From assembly GCA_026421215.1 (NCBI GenBank), contig JAPKBN010000001.1:62001-126000 (forward strand): DNA of 64,000 nucleotides. Reading direction: 5' to 3'. The notes below the pieces were generated by a model that was not told where the DNA came from, did no database searches, and saw nothing but the letters and a program-made list of their open reading frames with translations. Below, one piece after another: positions 8,710 to 16,211 of this stretch. Within the stretch, counting starts at the first letter, position 1. The number at the start of each line of letters is the position of its first letter. The translations under genes were made by a program, and so were the position numbers. This DNA comes from Dehalococcoidia bacterium. Lineage in GTDB: Bacteria; Chloroflexota; Dehalococcoidia; Lucifugimonadales; Lucifugimonadaceae.

Positions 8710-9879
8710 ATGACGACCAACGGAAACAGCGCCAATGGGACCAAAAAAGATCCCGTACTGGTTGTCGTGCAGCTCTCGGGCGGCAACGACTTCATGAATA
8801 CCCTCATCCCCTACACGGCCGGGATGTACTACGACAACCGGCCGCTCGTCGGGATCCCGGAAGACAAGTCCCTCCCCATCAACGACACGCTGGCATTCCA
8901 TCCGTCCGCAGCGCCATTGAAGAGCATGTTTGAGGATGGCAAGGTCGCGATCGTGCAGGGGATCGGGTACCCCAACGCCTCCCGATCCCACTTCCGGTCG
9001 ATGGACATCTGGCACACATGTGAGCCTGAAATCATCGCAACCGAGGGCTGGCTAGCCAAGGTGATCAAACAGTTCGACCCCAACTCAGCGAACCCTCTGA
9101 CGGGCGTCAGCTTCGGACGCGGTCTGCCGCGTGCGATGGCCGCACCGGGCGTCATTGCCACATCTGTGGACGATCTAGACAATTACGGTCTGATGACCAG
9201 CATCGAGGCTGACCAGCGGCGCGCCGAGGACCTTGCGATCTTCAAGCGTATGTACACGCCTGCCATCGGTTCAGGGCTCGTCATGGATTACTTCAGCGAT
9301 ACTGGCCAGAGCGTTCTCTCCGGGGCAGACCTGATCAAGGTCGCACCACAGCGATACACGTCAACTGTTGAGTACGGGAACAACCCGATCGCCAAATCCC
9401 TACGGGACGTCGCACGGGTCCACACGGCCGAACTCGGCACCCGAATTTTCTACACGCAGCACGGCGGGTATGACCACCACGCGCAAGAAGTGCCGAGTCA
9501 CGCCCGACTGCTCGCAGAACTGACCGGCGCGATCAGCGACTTCTGGCAGGACCTTCGGGAACACGATGCTGCGGACAACGTATCCATGCTTGTGTTCACC
9601 GAATTCGGCCGACGCATCAAGGACAACGGTTCCGGGACCGATCACGGCTCCGGCGGCGGTGCTTTCATCATCGGTGACAACGTCGATGGTGGACTGTACG
9701 CCGAGTACCCGTCACTTGCGCAGGCGGACTGGGAGCGCGGCGAAGATCTGGCCCACACGTTCGACTTCCGCGGCGTCTACGGCACGATGCTCCAACAGCA
9801 CCTGAACGTCGACCCGGAGCCCATTGTCGGCGGCGTTTACGAACAGCTTCACCCCTATAAAGAGACGGTGAACGCGTAG
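8710..9879 (+). CDS. DUF1501 (sulfatase-fold) protein
   Basis: A 389-residue protein of the DUF1501 family, which belongs to the alkaline-phosphatase-like superfamily. Visible motifs are VVVQLSGGNDFMNTLIPY (18-35), FYTQHGGYDHHAQE (about 247-260), FTEFGRRIKDNGSGTDHG (about 297-314) and GGAFIIGD. The HGGYDHH and GTDHGSGG boxes are the usual metal-site residues. Most relatives carry a Tat signal; this one starts directly with MTTNGNSANG and has none. GGAGG lies 11 bases before the ATG. Its partner DUF1800 gene ends 87 bases upstream. Confidence 0.88.
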   Translation: MTTNGNSANGTKKDPVLVVVQLSGGNDFMNTLIPYTAGMYYDNRPLVGIPEDKSLPINDTLAFHPSAAPLKSMFEDGKVAIVQGIGYPNASRSHFRSMDIWHTCEPEIIATEGWLAKVIKQFDPNSANPLTGVSFGRGLPRAMAAPGVIATSVDDLDNYGLMTSIEADQRRAEDLAIFKRMYTPAIGSGLVMDYFSDTGQSVLSGADLIKVAPQRYTSTVEYGNNPIAKSLRDVARVHTAELGTRIFYTQHGGYDHHAQEVPSHARLLAELTGAISDFWQDLREHDAADNVSMLVFTEFGRRIKDNGSGTDHGSGGGAFIIGDNVDGGLYAEYPSLAQADWERGEDLAHTFDFRGVYGTMLQQHLNVDPEPIVGGVYEQLHPYKETVNA

Positions 9880-9943
9880 TAAGACAGCCACCTGAAATGC
9901 CCTTTAGAAAAACCCGAAACCACAGGGGACTCGGAGAACGACC

Positions 9944-10978
9944 ATGACCACATCGGCAACAAAGCCCAGTAGCCCGCCATATGCCCTTCTGCGGGCTGGC
10001 TTCCCATTCCTGGCGACACTTGGCATGCGTCGTGTCACCACTTACCCAATGGACATCGTCATAGGAGACGATGACAAGCTGTTCGTTCTATGCCGGGCTG
10101 ACAGTCCCGGGTTGGGTGGCAGCAACATTCGACGCATCAACTGGGAGGATGAAGATCTGGACACTTTGGGCGGCGGGAAGCTGCTCTGGCCGGTACAAAT
10201 GATTCGTGACGCCGCCGGGACCCTTTATGTTTCTGACGAAGGCAGCCACCAGATTCTCAAGTTCAATCAGGACGGCACCGACGCCGGCGATTGGGGTGAG
10301 AAAGGGTCCGCAAGAGGCCAGATCAACCGCCCGTCCGGAATCGCATTTGATGCTGACGAGAACCTGTTGGTCGTGGACACCCTGAACCACCGCGTTCAGA
10401 AGTTCAACAAAGACGGTAGGTACATTTCCGGATTCGGAACAAAAGGGTCTGGCCCAGGTGAATTCGACATGCCGTGGGGCATCGCCGTGAACGGCGAGGG
10501 CAACATTTTTGTCGTGGACTGGCACAACGACAGAGTGCAGAAGTTCAACGCCGACGGCGAGTTCATCATGGAGTTCGGCTCGTCCGGCTCAGGCGATGGG
10601 GAGTTCAACCGGCCGGCCGGTATCGAGATAGACCACCACGGCGACATCTATGTCGCCGACCGAGGGAACAACCGAGTCCAGCAATTCGCGCCGGACGGTC
10701 GTTACGTGGATAAGTTCATCGGCGATGCGACGCTCTCCAAGAGCGGTGAGACTTACGTCCGGGCCAACCCGGCCGTGCTCCGAAACCGTGAGATGGCCAA
10801 TACGGAGCAGCAGAAGCGGTTCCGGGGACCGGCCGTGCTGAGGTTTGACAACGATGGACGGATGTACGTTCCGGACTTTGGAAGCCACCGGATTCAGGTC
10901 TACAAGAAGCAGGCCTATCCACTGACCCCAGATGATATTGCTCCGGTACCGAATCACCCAACTCTTTACACGGTCTAA
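9944..10978 (+). CDS. NHL-repeat beta-propeller protein
   Basis: A 344-residue protein made of NHL repeats: recurrent segments such as RPSGIAFDADENLLVVDT, MPWGIAVNGEGNIFVVDW and RPAGIEIDHHGDIYVADR, each ending NHRVQKF or NNRVQQF, spaced about 47 residues and consistent with a six-bladed propeller. Such propellers bind ligands or proteins, or act as lyases. No catalytic residue is certain here and no signal peptide is seen. It follows the DUF1501 gene by 64 bases, with GGAG 7 bases before the ATG, so it is the third gene of that operon. Confidence 0.85.
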   Translation: MTTSATKPSSPPYALLRAGFPFLATLGMRRVTTYPMDIVIGDDDKLFVLCRADSPGLGGSNIRRINWEDEDLDTLGGGKLLWPVQMIRDAAGTLYVSDEGSHQILKFNQDGTDAGDWGEKGSARGQINRPSGIAFDADENLLVVDTLNHRVQKFNKDGRYISGFGTKGSGPGEFDMPWGIAVNGEGNIFVVDWHNDRVQKFNADGEFIMEFGSSGSGDGEFNRPAGIEIDHHGDIYVADRGNNRVQQFAPDGRYVDKFIGDATLSKSGETYVRANPAVLRNREMANTEQQKRFRGPAVLRFDNDGRMYVPDFGSHRIQVYKKQAYPLTPDDIAPVPNHPTLYTV

Positions 10979-11058
10979 GGCCAATTACAGGCCGCTAAAC
11001 GAGGGGCGCCCCGGTATTAACGGGACGGCTTTCTTGTTTAACCCGCAACAAAAGGGAG

Positions 11059-11406
11059 ATGAGCCTTTTGCCGATGATGTACGGCTTCGCACAGCAACGT
11101 AAGCAGTTGCTTGAGGTGGAGTTGGAACGGCTCAAAAGCGAGATGCCACAGCTCGGTGCAATGCGGGTCGCGCTAACGGGCGATCTGGCGGTGGGGCAGG
11201 TCACGCCTGAGACGCCGCTCGAGCTTGTTGTGGTGCAGATGACGGACGAACCATTCCACCGGAGAGCCGATTTCTGGACGACGCACCTCCGGCCGCGGAT
11301 CGATACGAGTTTTTTCGTTTACACGCCAGAGGAGTACGAGGAGCTGGTAGACAGCGATCCTGTTCTCGTGGCGGTGGAACGCGACGGAGAGGTGATCATT
11401 GGCTGA
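11059..11406 (+). CDS. degenerate MNT-type nucleotidyltransferase-like protein
   Basis: A 115-residue protein placed directly before a HEPN gene, which is the usual place of a minimal nucleotidyltransferase. The segment MRVALTGDLAVGQVTPETPL (35-54) aligns with the family pattern of a GS box followed by SDxDLxV. Here the GS box reads GD and the two metal Asp positions read Pro and Glu, so catalysis looks lost. The C-terminal half (FFVYTPEEYEELVDSD) keeps the MNT-like look. ATG 11059 is only one base from GGGAG; TTG 11068, at 9-base spacing, may be the real start. The stop overlaps the HEPN gene by 8 bases. Confidence 0.6.
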   Translation: MSLLPMMYGFAQQRKQLLEVELERLKSEMPQLGAMRVALTGDLAVGQVTPETPLELVVVQMTDEPFHRRADFWTTHLRPRIDTSFFVYTPEEYEELVDSDPVLVAVERDGEVIIG

Positions 11407-11818
11407 TTCGGCAGCGCTCAAGAACGCCGGCAGGTGGATGAAGCAGGCCGGAATCGACCTGGCCGACGCAGAGTTCGTCGCCGCCTCCGGCAGACATGCC
11501 CTGGCGTGCTTCCTGTCGCATCAGAGCGCCGAGAAGGCGGTGACCGGCTATCTGCTCGCTCGCGGTGCCGAGATGGTGTGGGGGCATTCGCTGGCCGACC
11601 TGTGCGAGGACGCGATGGCGGTCGAGCCGTCGTTCGATTTCATGAAGTCGATCGGGCCCCTACTGGACAAGCACTACCTGGGCGCTCGCTACCCGGGCGG
11701 ACTGCCGGGAGGAGTTCCGGCGGAGGTGTACGAGTCGTACGACTCTGAACGTGCGTTGGAGATCGCCCGGGACATCAATCAGTTCGCACAGGAACGGATC
11801 GACCAGCTACCGGACTAA
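11399..11818 (+). CDS. HEPN-domain protein
   Basis: A 139-residue all-helical protein with PF05168-type HEPN features: ACFLSHQSAEKAVTGYLLARG (36-56), GHSLADLCED (62-71) and LDKHYLGARYPGG (89-101), followed by the A-x-x-I-A-x-x-I final helix. The RNase-type R-x4-6-H motif is not evident (RYPGGLPGG has no His), so it may be a binding rather than cleaving member. Start is TTG 11399 inside the preceding gene's last codons. MNT/HEPN pairs work as toxin-antitoxin modules or as nucleotide-binding pairs; the degenerate partner makes the second more likely here (inference). Confidence 0.75.
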   Translation: MADSAALKNAGRWMKQAGIDLADAEFVAASGRHALACFLSHQSAEKAVTGYLLARGAEMVWGHSLADLCEDAMAVEPSFDFMKSIGPLLDKHYLGARYPGGLPGGVPAEVYESYDSERALEIARDINQFAQERIDQLPD

Positions 11819-11866
11819 GATTGATCTGCTGAAACCACTATCTCTGCTGCCGCATGGGATTAATCA

Positions 11867-12103
11867 ATGGCGAAATATGGCGAGGGCGACCGGGTCGTCT
11901 TGCACCCGAACATTACCGGACAGCACGGCGACTACGAGGGCCGCATCGGCGTCGTGCTCAATATCGAGGCGGACGTGTTGCACCACCATCTAGGCGGCGT
12001 GGCACAGTACCGGGTTCAGGTCGAAGATGAGAACCCGGTCGTCGCAATCTCCGTATCTGAGAAAGAGCTGAAGCGCGCAAGGCGCGACGTCAGCAGTAGT
12101 TAA
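11867..12103 (+). CDS. small SH3/KOW-like hypothetical protein
   Basis: A 78-residue protein beginning MAKYGEGDRVVLHPNITG with EGRIGVVLNIE and YRVQVEDENPVVAISVSE. The pattern of a basic-hydrophobic strand, Gly turn and RIG-V strand recalls KOW or SH3-like barrels, but I cannot name a family. It ends in a basic helix (EKELKRARRDV). It follows the HEPN gene by 48 bases and precedes another small gene by 25 bases on the same strand, so the three may be co-transcribed. Confidence 0.6.
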   Translation: MAKYGEGDRVVLHPNITGQHGDYEGRIGVVLNIEADVLHHHLGGVAQYRVQVEDENPVVAISVSEKELKRARRDVSSS

Positions 12104-12128
12104 TACGGATACCTGAGACAGGCCACCA

Positions 12129-12332
12129 ATGGGCGTATTGCTCCGCATCCTGGTCCCGATTTTGCTGTTCCCGCTCTTGCGGTGGGGCGTGCCGCGGTTC
12201 CTGTCGTGGGTGGGCCGGAGATACGACATAAAGCAGGCGGAGAAGCGCTCCGGCGGGCCTGTGATCGAGGGACGGATGACGGACGAGGTGTTCCCGACGC
12301 GCGATTTGCGATACGTGGAGTTTGATCAGTAG
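12129..12332 (+). CDS. small membrane protein, hypothetical
   Basis: A 67-residue protein with one N-terminal membrane helix (about 4-17, LLRILVPILLFPLL) then a basic stretch (RRYDIKQAEKRSGG) and a soluble tail with acidic residues. Topology would place the tail in the cytoplasm. No family recognised. It is the last gene before a 500-base repeat-rich intergenic region. Confidence 0.5.
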   Translation: MGVLLRILVPILLFPLLRWGVPRFLSWVGRRYDIKQAEKRSGGPVIEGRMTDEVFPTRDLRYVEFDQ

Positions 12333-12406
12333 AGGTGGTCGGGTGGGCGGAGCAAGCGCAGCGCAGACGGTGCGGGACGTTTGGTATCTACGGCAACCAT
12401 TGTGTT

Positions 12407-12594
12407 GTCATCCTGAGTCCGAGGCGAAGGATCTCCCGAGTATCCGTGCGTCTGGCCGTCTATTTGTGATCAGTTCGCTCGAATCCCCGTTCATGGTGCG
12501 GCTGCGGCAGGACCGGACGGATGGTCTTGGATGCGGAAATTCGACGTTCATTTTGAATTACCCGGGAGATCCTCCGCCTCGACTCAGGATGACA
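12407..12594. repeat. dispersed inverted-repeat element, copy 1
   Basis: A left arm beginning GTCATCCTGAGTCCGAGG (12407-12440) and its imperfect reverse complement (12561-12594) bound a 188-base unit with no ORF. The arms differ at a few positions. The ends share GTCATNCTGA with copies at 15246, 17869 and 20003. It looks like a MITE or large palindromic intergenic element. Confidence 0.7.
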
Positions 12595-12635
12595 ATCGCA
12601 TGTGGGTGCGCGTAGACAGGGCGTGATCGCTCAAC

Positions 12636-12750
12636 GGGCGGGCCGCTGCCCGCCCCTACGGTGTTGTCGCGAACAAACTCTCGCGTGGGCTGCGCCCTCT
12701 CCCGGTCGGGAGAGGGCGCAGGGTGAGGGGTGTGCCGCTTGAAAAGCGGC
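12636..12750. repeat. cluster of strong palindromes
   Basis: Three palindromes follow each other. GGGCGGGCCGC-type GC palindrome at 12636-12655. A 14-base perfect stem with a GT centre at 12691-12720, beginning TGCGCCCTCTCCCG. GCCGCTT-GAA-AAGCGGC at 12734-12750. The second is the widespread intergenic motif of the CTCTCCCGGTCGGGAGAG kind. These lie downstream of convergent genes and may also stop transcription. The rest of 12333-12832 shows no gene. Confidence 0.65.
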
Positions 12751-12832
12751 ATAACGCCAGCGCGTTTCAGTTGCGATCAAGATCCTGTCAGCACAGGCGG
12801 GCGGAGCAAGGGCCGCCCTTACGGTGTTTCTG

Positions 12833-13120
12833 CTAGACGCCTTGGACCATGAAGGATTTGGTGTCTGCCGCGCGGTGGCGAATTTCCGCTATCGGGGCGT
12901 ATTCCGGTGAGGTCGCCCACTTTTGCAGGGCCTCAGCGTCCGGGAATTCGAGGATTACCACCCGGCCCGGGTTCCAACCGCCTTCTCCCGGAGTTACTTC
13001 TCCACCACGTACGAGATATCGACCGCCGTACTGGGCGATGGTTGCTGGTACAAGGGCCTGGTATTCCTTGTAGGCGGCTTCGTCTTTGATGATGATCTCG
13101 CCGATCGTGTAGACGGACAT
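12833..13120 (-). CDS. DUF1330 family protein, copy 1
   Basis: A 95-residue dimeric ferredoxin-like alpha/beta-barrel protein of the DUF1330 family. It shows MSVYTIGEIIIKDEAAYKEY at the start, YGGRYLVRGGEVTPGEGGW (31-49), RVVILEFPDAEALQKW and SPEYAPIAEIRH. The function of the family is not known; members often sit by oxidoreductase or catabolic genes. It is about two-thirds identical by eye to the next gene (13177-13464), 56 bases away, and both precede the AGPS-like FAD gene on the same strand in the reverse reading order. Confidence 0.88.
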   Translation of the reverse strand: MSVYTIGEIIIKDEAAYKEYQALVPATIAQYGGRYLVRGGEVTPGEGGWNPGRVVILEFPDAEALQKWATSPEYAPIAEIRHRAADTKSFMVQGV

Positions 13121-13176
13121 ATCGGGCTCCTTATGTGATGTGCTGGGGAGTTCTGGACAGATATCGGTAAACGAGT

Positions 13177-13464
13177 CTAGACACCTTCGACCTTGAACGA
13201 TTTCGTGTCGGCAGCCTTATGCCTTATTTCGCCGACGGGCGCGTATTCTGGCGAGGTCCTGAAGGCCACCATCGACTCGTCGTCCGGAAACTCCAGGATC
13301 ACGACCCGGTTAGGCGTCCATCCGCCTTCGCCCGGTGTCACCTGACCGCCGCGCACGAGGTATCGGCCGCCGAATTTCTCGACCAGCGGAGCTGCGAGCG
13401 CCATGTATTCCTTGTAGGCATCCGGGTCCTTGATAGTGATGTCTGAAACAGAGTAGACGGACAT
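13177..13464 (-). CDS. DUF1330 family protein, copy 2
   Basis: A 95-residue paralogue of the neighbouring gene with the same landmarks: MSVYSVSDITIKDPDAYKEY, FGGRYLVRGGQVTPGEGGW, RVVILEFPDDESMVAF, SPEYAPVGEIRHKAADTKSF. It differs mainly in the helix after the third strand. The tandem copies with identical length indicate a local duplication. It is 47 bases downstream of the AGPS-like gene and probably co-transcribed with it. Confidence 0.88.
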   Translation of the reverse strand: MSVYSVSDITIKDPDAYKEYMALAAPLVEKFGGRYLVRGGQVTPGEGGWTPNRVVILEFPDDESMVAFRTSPEYAPVGEIRHKAADTKSFKVEGV

Positions 13465-13511
13465 TCGTGGGTCTCCTTGTGGGTCGGAGTTATCGAGTGT
13501 GATTAGAAGAT

Positions 13512-15131
13512 TTACGGGTCGATCAAGACGCCGGGATTGAGGATGCTGTTGGGGTCCAGCGACTTCTTCGCCGCCCGTAGTGCAGTGGCGAAAGTCTCGG
13601 GCCGCTGTTTGTCGTACCAGGGCCGGTGGTCACGACCGACTGCGTGGTGGTGTGTGATAGTCCCGCCGGCTGCGATCAGGGCCTCAGAAGCCGCCGTTTT
13701 GATCTCAAGCCACTGGGACAACTCCGACCCGGGCGTTCCGAGCGCCGTGAACGAGTAGTACGGAGCGGGACCGTCCGGGTAGATGTGCGTGAATCGCGCC
13801 GTGATCATGCCACCGCCGCAAACCCGGTTCATGGCGTCCTGCACAGCCCCACGAACCGATCGATCGAACTCCGGCCAGCGGTCCCATGTGATAGCCGTCT
13901 CAAACGTATCGGCGATAACGCCCAGGCCGGTGAGGTCGTTCCAGTCGAAAGGCAGGCTAATGAAAGCATTACGCCACGCACCGACTGCGCCTTGTCGTCC
14001 AGCAGCATCGCTGCTCGTCTTCGCTCCGGCTGGCGCGGGCGAAATCACAATCTCGTCGTCATCAACCTGACCTCCGGCATCCCGGGCGATCGATACGGCC
14101 TCTTTGATAAATGCGTCCTGCGGCACGTCCGCCGACTCAAACCCGATGATGAGGATGGCGGTGTTGCCGTCCAACCCGGCCATCGCCGCGCCCTCCCCGG
14201 GATCAAGCACCCTGAGGTTGGCGGGCCAGAGCTTGGCCTGTGCGATGCCGCGTGCGGCCTCAGAGACCGATTCTAGCGACGGGAACGAGACGCCTGTAGA
14301 CGCCCTGAACACTGGTCGTCCCTGTATGCGCATCCACGCCTCGGTGACGATTCCCAAGATGCCCTCGCTGCCAAGTGCCAGCCGGTCGGGACTGGGGCCC
14401 GCTCCGCTCCCGGGCAGCCGGAACGACTCCCATGGGCCGGACGGAGTGATCATGCGCACCGATTCAACGAAATCATCGATGCGCGTCTCGTTCGTGGCGT
14501 AGTGGCCGCCGGAGCGGGTGACTATCCAGCCACCTACGGTCGAATACTCGAAGCTCTGCGGGAAGTGGCGCATCGTGAAGCCGTGCGGCTTCAGTTGTGC
14601 CTCGAACACCGGACCAAGAGCGCCGGCCTGTACTCGCACTGCACGAGATATGTCGTCGACCTCAAGTACGCGGTCCATGCGAGTCATATCGATCGTGACG
14701 AGGCCGTCGTAGTCCTCAGGCGCTTCCACGCCACCGACTACCGACGATCCGCCGCCGAAAGGTGTGGCCGCGTATCCGGCGCCGCCGCACCAGTCCAGCA
14801 AAGCAACGACATCGGCTTCATTGCGCGGATAGGCGACAACGTCTGTCGGGTTCGGGAAGTCGCCTTCAAACTTGCGCACGCGATCCCGGAAGCTGTGGCC
14901 GTATGTGTGGAAGGCACGCTCGTAGGTGTCTGTGGTGACGATCTCAGACAGGGAGTCCGGGGCCGTGATGCGGGGCGAGCGCAGATCGAGTTGGTCGATG
15001 GAGCGTGGCTGCACGGTCTTGAGCGATACGCCGAAGCGTTCCGACATCGTCTTCGCTGCAGATTCACGTTTCGCGGCGGTAGGTTCCTGGGACTCCATGC
15101 CCCATGCCCAGAAACTTCGGCGATCTGTCAC
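13512..15131 (-). CDS. FAD-linked oxidase, alkylglycerone-phosphate synthase-like
   Basis: A 539-residue VAO-type flavoprotein. The FAD-binding PCMH domain has VVAYPRNEADVVALLDW (about 98-114), TPFGGGSSVVGGVE and GGWIVTRSGGHYATNETR. The substrate domain ends with HHHAVGRDHRPWY (His494-496), close to the catalytic HHH loop of alkyldihydroxyacetonephosphate synthase, which makes the ether bond of ether lipids. D-lactate dehydrogenases share the fold but not this HHH-x-GR pattern. The start is GTG 15131, with AGGA 8 bases upstream. Whether it makes ether lipids or oxidises another substrate cannot be told from context. Confidence 0.82.
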   Translation of the reverse strand: MTDRRSFWAWGMESQEPTAAKRESAAKTMSERFGVSLKTVQPRSIDQLDLRSPRITAPDSLSEIVTTDTYERAFHTYGHSFRDRVRKFEGDFPNPTDVVAYPRNEADVVALLDWCGGAGYAATPFGGGSSVVGGVEAPEDYDGLVTIDMTRMDRVLEVDDISRAVRVQAGALGPVFEAQLKPHGFTMRHFPQSFEYSTVGGWIVTRSGGHYATNETRIDDFVESVRMITPSGPWESFRLPGSGAGPSPDRLALGSEGILGIVTEAWMRIQGRPVFRASTGVSFPSLESVSEAARGIAQAKLWPANLRVLDPGEGAAMAGLDGNTAILIIGFESADVPQDAFIKEAVSIARDAGGQVDDDEIVISPAPAGAKTSSDAAGRQGAVGAWRNAFISLPFDWNDLTGLGVIADTFETAITWDRWPEFDRSVRGAVQDAMNRVCGGGMITARFTHIYPDGPAPYYSFTALGTPGSELSQWLEIKTAASEALIAAGGTITHHHAVGRDHRPWYDKQRPETFATALRAAKKSLDPNSILNPGVLIDP

Positions 15132-15245
15132 GTGTGGTCCTTTTGTTGGTCGTGGGATGAAGGGTGCGGCGGCAGAGGAGAAGTTTAGGTGGTTTTGGCC
15201 CCCGCAGGGAGAAGGAGCTGCCTCACCGTCTGCCTGAACTCCACC

Positions 15246-15383
15246 CCTGTCATGCTGAAGTTGTTTCAGGATCGGCCGCTACAGCGCCATCGCCCGCAGA
15301 GTCCGTAGCCAAGAGTCTCGATCCCGCCAGCTCGCCGTCGAGCAGGGACTAGCAGATCCTGAATCGAGTTCAGGATGACAGGG
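15246..15383. repeat. dispersed inverted-repeat element, copy 2
   Basis: Left arm CCTGTCATGCTGAAGTTG (from 15246) with TTCAGGATCGGCC, and right arm from 15354 (AGATCCTGAATCGAG, then TTCAGGATGACAGGG), bound a 138-base unit. The arms are near-complementary. It occupies most of the 351-base gap between the PAP2 gene (ends 15483) and the FAD oxidase gene start. No gene is seen in the gap. Confidence 0.8.
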
Positions 15384-15445
15384 GGTAGCAGGAAGGTGAA
15401 GGCGTTCGGATGTTGAGAAACGACAAGACTTCTCCCTCATCCCAG

Positions 15446-15466
15446 CCTTCTCCCGATGGGAGAAGG
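15446..15466. repeat. intergenic palindrome
   Basis: CCTTCTCCC-GAT-GGGAGAAGG, a 9-base perfect stem just beyond the PAP2 stop (15483). It is of the same CTCTCCC/GGGAGA kind as 12691-12720 and may act as its 3' end hairpin. Confidence 0.6.
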
Positions 15467-15482
15467 AGTCGCGTCGAACAAG

Positions 15483-16211
15483 TTAAAACCCTCGGTCCGC
15501 CCCGATCAGCGATCGCAATCTCGGCGCGACCGATAGCCAGCCGGGCAGTCTCGGGTGCACCCACATGGCGATCAGGAGGAACGGCAGCGCAACGAGATAA
15601 GAACCGACTACGTCCATCGCCCAGTGATCAAGTTCGATTATTCGGGCCGGGCCCATGGTGACGATGAGCGATACCAGGAATATCCGCAGTGCCAACCGTG
15701 CCCGACCCGGCTTCATGTAGACGCCGGCCAGGTGGGTGAGTATGCCAAACACGACCACTGCGTAAACAACGTGCCCGCTCGGATATCCGCCAGACCCAAA
15801 CACGGCTTCCGACCATTCAAGCTCGGCATTTGGACGTGGCCTTGACACCAGGTCCGTAATTCGGGTCAGCGCGGCTATCCCACCGGTGCCGAAGTAGGTA
15901 AGCGCCGCATATCGGCCCCACGCGAACCACACGATCGGGATGATCAGCACAAGTATCACCGGAGCGACGGTGTCTTCCGAGATGAAGTCCAGGAAGTCGA
16001 CGACCGTCCGCACCCCGACCACATCCAGCTTGCTGAACCAGCGCGTAAGAGTTTGCTCACCAGCGAGGAGGTCGTTGCTCCTTATGACAAGCGTGAAACC
16101 GGCCGCCACGAGCGCCAGGATCGCGGTAGGCAGCAGCCATTTGAGCCAGTCAGCCGGGACCTGCTCGCCTGAGTATTCTGAGGACGCAGCCTGATTCGGC
16201 CCCTGGCTCAT
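15483..16211 (-). CDS. PAP2-family membrane phosphatase
   Basis: A 242-residue protein with about six membrane segments and the three PAP2 active-site boxes: RPRP at 124-127 (the usual leading Lys box is shortened to LVSRPRP), PSGH (144-147) and R190-x5-H196-x3-D200 in ARIIELDHWAMD. Such enzymes dephosphorylate lipid phosphates (phosphatidate, undecaprenyl pyrophosphate) at the outer membrane face. Its start overlaps the stop of the TcuA-like gene by 4 bases (ATGA), so the two are co-translated; the functional reason is not clear. Confidence 0.85.
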   Translation of the reverse strand: MSQGPNQAASSEYSGEQVPADWLKWLLPTAILALVAAGFTLVIRSNDLLAGEQTLTRWFSKLDVVGVRTVVDFLDFISEDTVAPVILVLIIPIVWFAWGRYAALTYFGTGGIAALTRITDLVSRPRPNAELEWSEAVFGSGGYPSGHVVYAVVVFGILTHLAGVYMKPGRARLALRIFLVSLIVTMGPARIIELDHWAMDVVGSYLVALPFLLIAMWVHPRLPGWLSVAPRLRSLIGADRGF

